19,656 bases of DNA from Candidatus Falkowbacteria bacterium CG02_land_8_20_14_3_00_36_14 (GTDB lineage Bacteria > Patescibacteriota > Patescibacteriia > Patescibacteriales > UM-FILTER-36-11), in NCBI GenBank assembly GCA_002781265.1, contig PETS01000127.1, forward strand, positions 1-19,656, read 5' to 3'. The translations under genes were made by a program, and so were the position numbers. Below, piece after piece: positions 6,087-13,854 of this stretch. Each line of letters starts with the position of its first letter. Within the stretch, counting starts at the first letter, position 1. Below the pieces are notes generated by a model. It was not told the DNA's origin, searched no databases, and saw only the letters and a program-made list of their open reading frames with translations.

Positions 6087-7136
6087 ATGGCTAAAGCATT
6101 AGTGCTATTATCCGGCGGATTAGATTCAATGCTATCTGCCAGAGTGTTAATGGAGCAAGGCGTAAAAGTCACCGGGCTTACGTTTACCAGCCATTTTTTT
6201 GGAGCGGCTAAAGCGCGTAAAGCGGCTGAACAATTGGGTATTGAATTAAAAGAAGTTGATTTTAAAAAAGAACATTTGCAAATGGTAAAAAATCCAAAAT
6301 ACGGATACGGCAAGAATATGAATCCTTGCATTGACTGCCATAGTTTAATGCTCCGGTATGCCAAGAAATACCTCGCCCAACCCTCTCCTTGCCAAGGAGA
6401 GGAAAAGGTTTATGATTTAATCGCGACTGGCGAAATTTTAGGCCAGCGGCCGATGTCGCAGAATAAAGAAGCCTTAAAAACAGTTGCAGATTATTCTGGG
6501 ATTGGAGACAGGGTGGTAAGGCCTTTATCGGCAAAATTATTAGAGGAAACCGCGCCGGAGAAGGAGGGCTTGTTAATTAGGGGAAAATTATTAGGTATCA
6601 GCGGCCGCAATCGGAAAAAGCAGATTGAATTGGTAAAAAAATTCAAAATTAAAGAATATGCCAGCCCCGGCGGCGGCTGCTTATTAACCGATCCGGCTTT
6701 TTCCGAGCGATTAATCAATTTATTTGATTATTGGCCCGATTGCGCCGGCAATGACGTTGAACTATTAAAATACGGACGGGTCATTTGGCTGAAATTGAAA
6801 AAAAGCAGAGATAATGTTAAAGTATTAGTAGTTATCGGGAGAAATAAGGAAGACAATGAAATGCTTGAAAAGTTAGCAAGAAAAGGAGATGTTTTAATAG
6901 AATTAAAAAATGAGATGGGACCGACAACGTTAGTTAGAATGTTGAATAATAAATCAAGAATAGAGAATGACATTTTAGAAATTGATATTCCGAAAGAATT
7001 AAAGAAAAGTGAAATGAAACTTGGAGATGAAAAATCTTTTAAAGAAATAATAAATGTATTGGCATTACTAACCGGATATTATGCAGCTAAAGCGAGGGGA
7101 AAGAAAGTTAATGTTCAATTAGAAATTAAGAATTAA
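6087..7136 (+). CDS. PP-loop ATP pyrophosphatase, ThiI/MnmA-like tRNA thiolation type
   Basis: A 349-residue adenine-nucleotide alpha-hydrolase-fold protein. SGGLDS at residues 9-14 is the PP-loop that activates a target with ATP. C81 and C84 in PCIDCHSLML, and C198 in SPGGGCLLTDP, are candidate persulfide or metal-binding residues. The pattern fits the ThiI/MnmA-like group often annotated as tRNA thiouridylase. The C-terminal 110 residues, ending LTGYYAAKARGKKVNVQLE, resemble an NFACT-R (DUF814-like) RNA-binding domain, from memory of the family. The natural substrate is inferred, not shown. It starts 6 bases after ileS with no ribosome-binding site, so it is probably co-transcribed. Residues about 96-108 come from a palindromic repeat (6371-6402). 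Confidence 0.8.
   Translation: MAKALVLLSGGLDSMLSARVLMEQGVKVTGLTFTSHFFGAAKARKAAEQLGIELKEVDFKKEHLQMVKNPKYGYGKNMNPCIDCHSLMLRYAKKYLAQPSPCQGEEKVYDLIATGEILGQRPMSQNKEALKTVADYSGIGDRVVRPLSAKLLEETAPEKEGLLIRGKLLGISGRNRKKQIELVKKFKIKEYASPGGGCLLTDPAFSERLINLFDYWPDCAGNDVELLKYGRVIWLKLKKSRDNVKVLVVIGRNKEDNEMLEKLARKGDVLIELKNEMGPTTLVRMLNNKSRIENDILEIDIPKELKKSEMKLGDEKSFKEIINVLALLTGYYAAKARGKKVNVQLEIKN
6371..6402 (+). repeat. CCCTCTCC palindromic element inside the PP-loop gene
   Basis: CCTCTCCTTG (6382-6391) pairs perfectly with CAAGGAGAGG (6393-6402) with a 1-base loop, preceded by CCTCGCCCAA. It is the same family as 2685-2720 in ileS. It encodes LAQPSPCQGEE between the CxxC-type cysteines and the DLIATGEILGQR motif. 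Confidence 0.85.
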
Positions 7137-7171
7137 AAATTAAATAAATTTATATAATAAAATTTAAAAAA

Positions 7172-7213
7172 TTCATGATTCATAATTCATGATTTATGCT
7201 TCATGATAAAAAA
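7172..7213 (+). repeat. Imperfect 14-bp tandem repeat before lemA
   Basis: TTCATGAT recurs at 7172, 7186 and 7200, an exact 14-bp period, with diverging second halves (TCATAA, TTATGC, AAAAAA). It overlaps an upstream in-frame ATG (7196), which makes that start unlikely as the true lemA start. Confidence 0.7.
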
Positions 7214-7216
7214 TTT

Positions 7217-7780
7217 ATGACACCAACATTAATAATTATCGGCGTAATAATAATATTGGCCATAGCCGTAATCGGGATGTACAATGCTCTTATTAAATTA
7301 AAAAATCGGGTTGACGAGGCCTGGAGCGACATTGATGTTCAATTAAAAAGAAGATATGATCTCATTCCCAACCTGGTGGAAACCGTTAAGGGCTATGCCG
7401 CGCATGAAAAAGAAACTTTGGAAAAAGTGGTGCAGGCGCGCAACCAGGCCATGGCCGCCCAGTTCGGCGGAGACGCTAAAAAGCAGGTTGAAGCCGAAAA
7501 TGCGTTATCATCAACATTGAAGTCAATTTTTGCTTTATCGGAAAATTACCCTGATTTAAAAGCCAATACGAATTTTATTGAACTGCAAAGAGAATTGTCC
7601 GATACCGAAAACAAAATTCAGGCGGCGCGGCGGTTTTACAACGGCAATGTCCGCGACTTTAATACTAAATTGGAAGTATTCCCCACTAACATTATGGCCG
7701 GCATGCTGGGCTTTAAATCCAGGGAATATTTTGAGATAGAAAATAAAGAAGAAAAGGAGAATCTGAAAGTAAAGTTTTAA
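7217..7780 (+). CDS. lemA: LemA family membrane protein
   Basis: LemA proteins have one N-terminal membrane anchor and a long helical, largely soluble domain; their molecular role is unresolved. Here residues about 3-25 are hydrophobic, followed by the family motif ALIKLKNRVDEAWSDIDVQL, then RRYDLIPNLVETVKGYA, FIELQRELSDTENKIQAAR, FYN and FP. The 187 residues match the usual length of about 185-200. I chose ATG 7217 over the in-frame ATG at 7196 because the extra codons lie in a tandem repeat; neither has a clear ribosome-binding site. Three bases separate its stop from the zinc-ribbon gene. LemA and HtpX genes are commonly neighbours, and htpX follows in this cluster, which suggests linked roles in membrane-protein quality control. 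Confidence 0.95.
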   Translation: MTPTLIIIGVIIILAIAVIGMYNALIKLKNRVDEAWSDIDVQLKRRYDLIPNLVETVKGYAAHEKETLEKVVQARNQAMAAQFGGDAKKQVEAENALSSTLKSIFALSENYPDLKANTNFIELQRELSDTENKIQAARRFYNGNVRDFNTKLEVFPTNIMAGMLGFKSREYFEIENKEEKENLKVKF

Positions 7781-7782
7781 AT

Positions 7783-8343
7783 ATGAATTGCCCAAATTGT
7801 CAGATAAATATGGGAGAAGTGAGAACTTCGTCGAATTATGGAATTCCGATTGTAATCGACCAATGTAAGGATTGTGGAGGGCTTTGGTTTGATGAAGAGG
7901 AATTATATAGGACCCGTCATGGAGTTGCTTTTGAAATTGACAAGGAATTGAATACAGAAAATTTGCGCCGTTTTTCTTATATGCAAGAAAAAATAATGGT
8001 TTGTCCAAAAGATGGATCAGTATTAAATGATATTAAGGAAAGCTGTTTTCCGGAAAATATAAAAGTAAAATTATGTCGAAAGTGCTGGGGATTTTGGTTT
8101 AATTATGGAGAATTCGGCAAGTATCAGGAGTATAGAATTAATAAATTAAAAATTGTTGATAAAAGAAAAGAAACAGAAGAAGAGCGACTTGCCCGTGAGA
8201 AAATGGATAAAAAAATTGTGGGACTTGTTAAATTATTCGGTAGTCTTGAAAGAGAAAAAAGCTATGAAAAAGAAAAAAATCAGGCCATGAATTTTTTTTA
8301 TGTACTTTGGATGCTTTTTAGAATATTGGTAGCTAGAAAATAA
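7783..8343 (+). CDS. TFIIB-type zinc-ribbon protein
   Basis: A 186-residue protein. The first 45 residues form a TFIIB-like zinc ribbon: C3-P-N-C6, then C28-K-D-C31-GGLWFDEEEL, the hallmark of the zf-TFIIB (PF13453) family. A second, degenerate copy follows at 74-110: C74-P-K-D has lost the second cysteine, while C98-R-K-C101-WGFWFNYGE keeps the far pair. Residues 128-168 are strongly charged, likely helical, and 170-183 (FFYVLWMLFRILV) are hydrophobic, a possible C-terminal membrane anchor. It starts 2 bases after the lemA stop, so the two are probably translated together. Function unknown; such proteins often accompany membrane-protease genes. Confidence 0.85.
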   Translation: MNCPNCQINMGEVRTSSNYGIPIVIDQCKDCGGLWFDEEELYRTRHGVAFEIDKELNTENLRRFSYMQEKIMVCPKDGSVLNDIKESCFPENIKVKLCRKCWGFWFNYGEFGKYQEYRINKLKIVDKRKETEEERLAREKMDKKIVGLVKLFGSLEREKSYEKEKNQAMNFFYVLWMLFRILVARK

Positions 8344-8389
8344 TTTGCTTGATTAAATTTCAAAGATCATAAATCATAAATTTATTATT

Positions 8390-8467
8390 ATGCCGACATT
8401 ATATACCCATCAAGATTCGAATAAGAGAAAGACCTGGTTTTTGTTGTCCGGTTTTTTTGTCATCCAA
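8390..8467 (+). pseudogene. Broken copy of the htpX 5' end
   Basis: From ATG 8390 the frame reads MPTLYTHQDSNKRKTWFLLS then GFFVIQ and stops at TAA 8468-8470. Intact htpX at 11866 begins MPTLYNYADANKRKTWFLLS then GFFI, so 19 of the first 24 residues are identical. After the stop, another frame (8472 onward) gives ADNRSVGLYF, loosely matching htpX ADSTGILYF, so decayed htpX sequence may run to about 8510. No protease motif is left. It is either the scar of an insertion that split an ancestral lemA-zinc ribbon-htpX order, or the remnant of a second htpX. Confidence 0.8.
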
Positions 8468-8475
8468 TAATATGC

Positions 8476-8631
8476 TTGATAACGCTGATAATAGGTCCGT
8501 TGGTTTATATTTTTTTTCTTATTTATTTTTATAATCGGAGAAAATATATATTTTATGGTTTATTAGCGGATATATTAATACCCCTAGTTGTATTTTTAGT
8601 TATTATTATATTTTTTAATTTTAATTTATAA
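8476..8631 (+). CDS. Possible small two-helix membrane protein (uncertain)
   Basis: After the htpX fragment a frame stays open to TAA 8629-8631. Read from TTG 8476 it gives 51 residues with two hydrophobic segments (LITLIIGPLVYIFFLIYFY and LLADILIPLVVFLVIIIFF) around a positive NRRKY turn, a plausible membrane hairpin. There is no ATG and no ribosome-binding site, and the frame also extends upstream to 8425 in the decayed htpX copy. It may be a real small gene, the 3' end of a lost membrane gene, or chance openness in AT-rich DNA. The clean two-segment pattern is the only support. Confidence 0.25.
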   Translation: MITLIIGPLVYIFFLIYFYNRRKYIFYGLLADILIPLVVFLVIIIFFNFNL

Positions 8632-8641
8632 AATTAAATTT

Positions 8642-10612
8642 ATGCCAGAAGAAAAAAATTCAATTGAAATTTTTAAATTTTTAGGGGATTTAAAAAAAGC
8701 CGTTTTATTATTAGACGAAAAAATAAATAATCAAAATAAAAAAATAGAAAATTTGGAAAATAAAATATTAATAATTAAAAATGATGCTGATAATAAAGGC
8801 AAGTCCGTTCAACAAAAAGAAACATTTAGAGCTGTTCCGCCCTCGCCGCCCTTGTCTGCGCCTGAAGCGTCTTTTAAAAACAGTATTTTTAAAAAGTTGT
8901 CTAATAAAGGAGAGGGTGACAATATCGGCTTAGAAGAAAAAATCGGGGGAAAATGGTTTGCCAAAATTGGCATCGCCGCGATAGTAATTGGCGTCTCTTT
9001 TTTCTTAAAGTACGCGTTTGATAATAATTGGATTGGCGAGACCGGCAGAGTCATAATCGGCATTATCGCCGGGTTGGGATTATTATTTTTAGGAGAAAAA
9101 ACTATTAGAAAATACGCAACCTATGGTCAGATTATTTCCGGCGGCGGGATAGCCGTTCTTTATCTTTCGATTTTTGCCGCTTATAATTTTTATCATCTGA
9201 TTCCGCAATTATTATCATTTTTCGTTATGGCTGTTATTACCGCAATCGGATTCTTATTAAGCTTAAGATATAATGCTGTTTCGTTAATGGCAGTAGCTAT
9301 TTTAGGCGGTTTTGCCACTCCCTTCTTAATATCAACCGGCGTGAATAATCAATTCGGCCTATTTTTCTATATATTAATTTTAGATATCGCGATTTTAGTT
9401 ATTTCCATATTTAAAAAATGGAGAGAGTTAAATATAATCGGTTATATTGGGACAGTAATTGTATTTATTGCGTGGGGCGAACGTTTTTATACTGATGACC
9501 AGCTCTTGGCAACAATATTTTTTCTTTCATTATTTTTTATAGTTTATTCAATCTCTTCGTTAATTTATAATATTGTAAAAAAAGAGGAATCTTCCGGGAT
9601 AGAACAGATATTAACCTTATTAACCGGCGTTGCTTATTTTGGCGCCTGTTATGGCTTGTTAGATAAAGATTATCACGCTTTTATGGGTTTCTTCGCTTTG
9701 ATTTTGGCCATATATTATTTATTATGGGCTTATTTAGTTAAAGTTATAACTCCTAAAGATGAAAATCTTTACAGTTTTTTAGCTTTTTTAACCGTTGGTT
9801 TTATTACTTTAGCCATCCCGATACAATTTAAACAAAATATTATTACGATCGGTTGGGCGATTGAAGCCTTGATAATATTATATCTGGGCTTTAAGACGAA
9901 TAGCAAGCGGATAGTAATTTTTAGTTTTATAGTATCCACTTTAGTAATGGCCAGATTGTTGTTTATTGATGCCAGCATTGTCTTAAATAATTTTATTGTC
10001 ATATTTAATAAAAGATTTTTTGCCTTTTTCTTTGTAATAATAACTTTTTATATTGCTAGTTATATTATTAAAAAAAGCATATTATTTAATTCGGCAGAAA
10101 ATAATATTTTACAGTTAAAAAAATTACTAGCCCTTTGGCTTATAGCCGCTAATTTATTAACTCTATTTTCTATAAATCAAGAAATAATAAGTTATTGCCA
10201 GAAAGAAGTAAACAAAATACAAGTTGAAAAAAGCAAATTGGATAAAGAATGGAATATATATAATAATAATTATATTGGCACTAATTCTTATGGAAAATTT
10301 GAAAAATATAATACAGGAATAATAAATACTAAAATAAGAAATATTGAATATAGGCGAAGCATCACCCTATCGCTGTTTTGGTTGCTTTATGCCATTATAT
10401 TATTAATTATAGGCTTTATCGGCAGATATAAATTAGTGAGAGTAGGCGGAATTATATTGTTAGCTTTATCAATTTTAAAATTATTTTTTTATGATTTATG
10501 GAGCTTGGGCACGCTTTATAGGATAATTTCTTCAATCAGCTTGGGAATAGTTTTGCTTTTAATATCTTTCGTTTATCAAAAATATAAAGATAAAATTAAA
10601 GAAATAATTTAA
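8642..10612 (+). CDS. DUF2339 polytopic membrane protein
   Basis: A 656-residue protein with a charged N-terminal region (10-50, likely coiled coil) and then more than a dozen hydrophobic segments. The family signature lies around residues 97-150: LEEKIGGKWFAKIGIAAIVI followed by the GVSFFLKYAF stretch, then GRVIIGIIAGLGLLFLGEK. ISGGGIAVLYLSIFAAY and ILGGFATPFL also match DUF2339 (PF10101). The function is not known; it is an inner-membrane protein often encoded beside DUF3999, as here (8-base gap). Residues 64-95 are low in complexity, and part of the DNA there (8905-8924) resembles half of the CCCTCTCC palindrome element, so this linker may be repeat-derived. No ribosome-binding site is evident. 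Confidence 0.9.
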   Translation: MPEEKNSIEIFKFLGDLKKAVLLLDEKINNQNKKIENLENKILIIKNDADNKGKSVQQKETFRAVPPSPPLSAPEASFKNSIFKKLSNKGEGDNIGLEEKIGGKWFAKIGIAAIVIGVSFFLKYAFDNNWIGETGRVIIGIIAGLGLLFLGEKTIRKYATYGQIISGGGIAVLYLSIFAAYNFYHLIPQLLSFFVMAVITAIGFLLSLRYNAVSLMAVAILGGFATPFLISTGVNNQFGLFFYILILDIAILVISIFKKWRELNIIGYIGTVIVFIAWGERFYTDDQLLATIFFLSLFFIVYSISSLIYNIVKKEESSGIEQILTLLTGVAYFGACYGLLDKDYHAFMGFFALILAIYYLLWAYLVKVITPKDENLYSFLAFLTVGFITLAIPIQFKQNIITIGWAIEALIILYLGFKTNSKRIVIFSFIVSTLVMARLLFIDASIVLNNFIVIFNKRFFAFFFVIITFYIASYIIKKSILFNSAENNILQLKKLLALWLIAANLLTLFSINQEIISYCQKEVNKIQVEKSKLDKEWNIYNNNYIGTNSYGKFEKYNTGIINTKIRNIEYRRSITLSLFWLLYAIILLIIGFIGRYKLVRVGGIILLALSILKLFFYDLWSLGTLYRIISSISLGIVLLLISFVYQKYKDKIKEII

Positions 10613-10620
10613 ATTATAAT

Positions 10621-11862
10621 ATGAAGAAATTTTTTATTTTAATTTTATTTATTTTTCCATTAATATGTTTTGCTTCTTTTAATCTTAATCAGTGGCCATA
10701 TTATAAAGATATAAATTTGTCAGAAAATAAATTAACAAGATTTTCCATTGATGACGAGATTTTTACCTATGCTAATGTTAATTTGATGGATTTAAGAATA
10801 GTTGATGATAATAATTCAGAGATTCCGTATAAAATGATAATAGGGAAAGATGCGGAAAAAGCGGAAAAATTTTATCCGATTATGTTGAATAATTCTTTTG
10901 TATTGGGGCAGAATTCTTCTGTGATAGTAGATTTTAACGAAAAAGGAAAATTAATAAATCAAATGAAAATAATAACTGATTCTGAAAATTTTCAGAGAAA
11001 TGTCATAATAAAAGGAGCAGACGACATGATTAACTGGAATATATTAAATGATACAGCATATATTTATGATTATACGGACAAGAAGGCGGGTGTAAAATCT
11101 CAAAATACATTAGTAAAATTTCCGCAAAGCGTTTATCAATATTATAAAATAGAGATATCAGATCCAGAGCAAAATCCAGTCAAGATTAATAGAGTGGAAG
11201 CGATTAATTATTCAATAGAAAAATTAAAAGAAGTATCGCGGCGGCCGGAATTTACTATAAACCATAACACCGAAGAAAAATATTCGGAATTAATTATAAA
11301 TTTAAGCGCTAGAGGTATTCCGACTAATAAAATATTATTCAATATTTTTGACAAAAATTTTAACCGTAGCTTGTTGATTTATACCAGTAATGATAGTAAT
11401 AATTGGAAATATAATAGCAGCGGATATATTTTTCGGTACAATACGGAAAAATTTATTGGCGAGAATTTATCAGTTAATTTTTTAGAGACAAATGATCAAT
11501 ACATAAAAGTAATAATTCAAAATAAAGACAACCAGCCCATTAATATTGCAGGCATAAATATATTCTCAACTTATAGAGAAATAATATTTCAGCCAAATAA
11601 TAATAAAAATTATAAAATATATTATGGAAATAAAAAAGCAAATTTGCCCGAATATGATTTGGAAAAATATTTTCAATATCTCGATTTAGATAATATGCAA
11701 ACGGCAACATTGTCGGCGCAGAAAAAAAATTCTAATTATATACCAGATAAAGAACCAGAAAAACCACTAAGCGAGCGCATGCCTTATCTTTTTCCTTCAG
11801 CCCTGGCTATAGCTAGTTTGGTATTATTATTTTTAGTATTTAAATTTTTTCAAAAAAAATAA
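10621..11862 (+). CDS. DUF3999-like exported, membrane-anchored protein
   Basis: The 413-residue product has a signal peptide (MKKFFILILFIFPLICFASF), a long beta-rich extracytoplasmic region and a single C-terminal membrane helix (about 389-409, followed by KFFQKK), so it should be anchored with most of its mass outside. The opening after the signal, with 'Y-KDI-LS...' and 'DLRIVDDNNSEIPYKM', matches DUF3999 (PF13163), a family encoded next to DUF2339 in many proteobacteria. I assign it from these features plus that gene pairing. It probably forms a membrane complex with the DUF2339 protein (inference). Base composition is very AT-rich, with runs of Asn and Lys codons. It ends 3 bases before htpX. 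Confidence 0.75.
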   Translation: MKKFFILILFIFPLICFASFNLNQWPYYKDINLSENKLTRFSIDDEIFTYANVNLMDLRIVDDNNSEIPYKMIIGKDAEKAEKFYPIMLNNSFVLGQNSSVIVDFNEKGKLINQMKIITDSENFQRNVIIKGADDMINWNILNDTAYIYDYTDKKAGVKSQNTLVKFPQSVYQYYKIEISDPEQNPVKINRVEAINYSIEKLKEVSRRPEFTINHNTEEKYSELIINLSARGIPTNKILFNIFDKNFNRSLLIYTSNDSNNWKYNSSGYIFRYNTEKFIGENLSVNFLETNDQYIKVIIQNKDNQPINIAGINIFSTYREIIFQPNNNKNYKIYYGNKKANLPEYDLEKYFQYLDLDNMQTATLSAQKKNSNYIPDKEPEKPLSERMPYLFPSALAIASLVLLFLVFKFFQKK

Positions 11863-11865
11863 TTT

Positions 11866-12780
11866 ATGCCTACTTTATATAACTATGCTGATGCCAACAA
11901 GAGAAAAACATGGTTTTTGTTGTCCGGATTTTTTATATTTATTATTTTAGTCGGATATGTTTTTTCTGCGGCCGCTGACAGCACCGGTATTTTATATTTT
12001 GCCGTGATATTCAGCATCATTTCTTCGTTTGTCAGTTATTGGTGGAGCGATAAAATTGTGCTGACCATGAGCGACGCCAAAGAGGTAAAGTTTGAGGATA
12101 ACAAAGAATTATACAGATTGGTGGAAAATTTATGCATTACCGCCGGCTTGCCTGTCCCGAAAATTTATATCATTAACGATACGGCGCCGAATGCTTTTGC
12201 CACCGGCCGTAATCCGGAACACGCCATCGTGGCGGTAACAGCCGGGCTTTTGCAAAAATTAGAAAGAAGCGAGCTGGAAGGGGTAATCGCCCACGAGCTT
12301 TCGCATATCGGCAATCGCGACATACTGCTGGCCACGCTGGTAACGGTTTTGGTAGGGGTGGTGGTCCTCTTGGCCGACTGGTTCCGGCGCTGGACATTTT
12401 GGGGAGGAGGAAGCAGACGCAGGGGCTCTGATAAGGGCGGCCAGATACAATTAGTTATTATGATTTTAGCAATTATATTTTCCATATTGGCGCCGATTTT
12501 TGCCTATCTGATGCAATTTGCCATTTCCAAAAAACGTGAGTTTTTAGCGGATTCTTCCGGCGCTCTTTTAACGCGCTACCCGGAAGGGCTGGCCAGAGCT
12601 TTGGAAAAAATATCAGCCGATACCGAGCCGTTGGAAGTTGCTAACCGGGCGACGGCGCATTTATATATCGCATCTCCGTTTAAAGACGGGCAAAAGAAAA
12701 GAGGGTTTTTCGCCAAGGCATTTATGACCCATCCGCCGGTGGAAGAAAGAGTGGCAGCTTTGAGGGGATTGGAGATATAG
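11866..12780 (+). CDS. htpX: HtpX-like M48 membrane zinc protease
   Basis: HtpX degrades damaged or misfolded membrane proteins. The 304-residue sequence shows two N-terminal membrane segments (about 16-35 and 40-58), the zinc motif HELSH at 143-147 within EGVIAHELSHIGNRD, a second pair of hydrophobic stretches (about 155-172 and 194-222), and the third zinc ligand Glu225 in KKREFLADSSGALLTR. HPPVEERVAALR near the end is also typical. All catalytic residues are present, so it should be active. It follows the DUF3999 gene by 3 bases and has no ribosome-binding site, so it probably belongs to the 7217-12780 operon. A broken copy of its first 24 codons lies at 8390. Confidence 0.96.
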   Translation: MPTLYNYADANKRKTWFLLSGFFIFIILVGYVFSAAADSTGILYFAVIFSIISSFVSYWWSDKIVLTMSDAKEVKFEDNKELYRLVENLCITAGLPVPKIYIINDTAPNAFATGRNPEHAIVAVTAGLLQKLERSELEGVIAHELSHIGNRDILLATLVTVLVGVVVLLADWFRRWTFWGGGSRRRGSDKGGQIQLVIMILAIIFSILAPIFAYLMQFAISKKREFLADSSGALLTRYPEGLARALEKISADTEPLEVANRATAHLYIASPFKDGQKKRGFFAKAFMTHPPVEERVAALRGLEI

Positions 12781-12821
12781 ACAGTTTACAATTATAAATT
12801 TTTGATTTTTAATAAAAAATT

Positions 12822-13433
12822 ATGTCAGTAATTTGCATATTTGGAGACAGCATAACTTATGGCGCATGCGATATTGATGGAGGTGGCTGGGCAAATAGAT
12901 TGCGCCGCTATATTGAAAATAAAAGCTATTATGAAGATATGGTTTACATTTTAGGAGTGGACGGAGATACATCCGAGTCTTTATTGGAAAGATTTAATAG
13001 AGAATGCTTTGCCAGAAAGCTGAATATTATAATTTTTGCCATTGGTATAAACGATTCATTATTTTATAATAAAGATATTAAGATAAATCTAACCCCGCTT
13101 GATACTTACAAAAAAAATATTAATAAATTATTATCAAAAGCCAAAGAATATACTGAAAAAATTATTTTTATCGGATTAACAAAAGTTGAAGATTTAAAGA
13201 CCAATCCTTTTTTAGACAGTAGCACGGGGAAATGTTATCAGAACTCTTTAATAATAAGATATAATGAAGCTTTGGAAAAAATTTGTTTGGAGAAAAATTT
13301 GTTGTTTATTAAAGTATATGATTTATTGGATAATAGTGATTTAGAGGATGGCTTGCATCCCAATGCGAAAGGGCATGAAAAAATGTTTAAGAAAATAAAA
13401 GATGATTTAATAAAAAATAAGATAATATTATGA
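12822..13433 (+). CDS. SGNH/GDSL-family hydrolase
   Basis: A 203-residue esterase or lipase-type enzyme of the SGNH fold, probably cytoplasmic since there is no signal peptide. Block I is FGDSITYG with nucleophile Ser10; block II is around GVDGDTS (45-51), with Gly48; block III is GIND (75-78) with oxyanion Asn77; block V is DGLHPNAKGH with Asp176 and His179. All four catalytic blocks are intact. Substrate unknown; members act on acyl esters, including those on lysophospholipids or carbohydrates. The stop (TGA 13431-13433) overlaps the ATG of the next frame by two bases, an ATGA junction that implies translational coupling. Confidence 0.92.
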   Translation: MSVICIFGDSITYGACDIDGGGWANRLRRYIENKSYYEDMVYILGVDGDTSESLLERFNRECFARKLNIIIFAIGINDSLFYNKDIKINLTPLDTYKKNINKLLSKAKEYTEKIIFIGLTKVEDLKTNPFLDSSTGKCYQNSLIIRYNEALEKICLEKNLLFIKVYDLLDNSDLEDGLHPNAKGHEKMFKKIKDDLIKNKIIL

Positions 13434-13810
13434 AAAATTTAGAATTATTAGAGCCAATTAAAAAAGAAAGTGATGAATTTGAAGAAGATTTTAAGTTTGA
13501 TGAATTATCGAGAGATTTAATCAGAAAATAATTAAAATCTTATTTAGATAATGATTCTCATTTTAAAGAAATTAACATATCGTTATTAACAGATGATGAT
13601 TTAAATTTATTTAGAAAATATTTAGATGGAAATCTGGCAGAAGATGAAATTAAAACTCATAGAGACAGTGTATTAAAAGGAACTTACAGCGAAGAAAAAA
13701 GACGCGATGATAAATTTATTACTCATGAAACATTATCTAATTATTATGGCTGGCTATTGAACAAAGTAGTTGGAGACAGTATATTTAAAAGAAAAAAAGA
13801 AATAGCATAA
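13430..13810 (+). pseudogene. Hypothetical gene interrupted by an in-frame TAA
   Basis: From ATG 13430 (overlapping the SGNH stop in ATGA) the frame runs 33 codons to TAA 13529-13531, then stays open for 92 more codons to TAA 13808-13810. The two parts read as one acidic, Lys-rich protein of about 125 residues: ...FDELSRDLIRK, stop, LKSYLDNDSHFKE...YYGWLLNKVVGD. The composition is the same on both sides, and no ATG restarts the downstream part. I do not recognise the family. A single substitution (for example from AAA or CAA) would explain the stop. It may be a pseudogene, a sequencing error, or a truly short 33-residue gene. Confidence 0.6.
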
Positions 13811-13854
13811 AATAAATAACTAAATAATTAATTAATAATTAAAATTATAATAAT

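Noticed and set aside
12165..12485. Three overlapping - strand frames within htpX
   Set aside because: They oppose the conserved HELSH region, have no start signals, and result from the higher GC content there.
13430..13810. Alternative genetic code (UGA or UAA reassigned)
   Set aside because: TGA and TAA both end clear genes at expected family lengths, and no conserved domain contains an internal TGA. The TAA at 13529 is better explained as a mutation or error.
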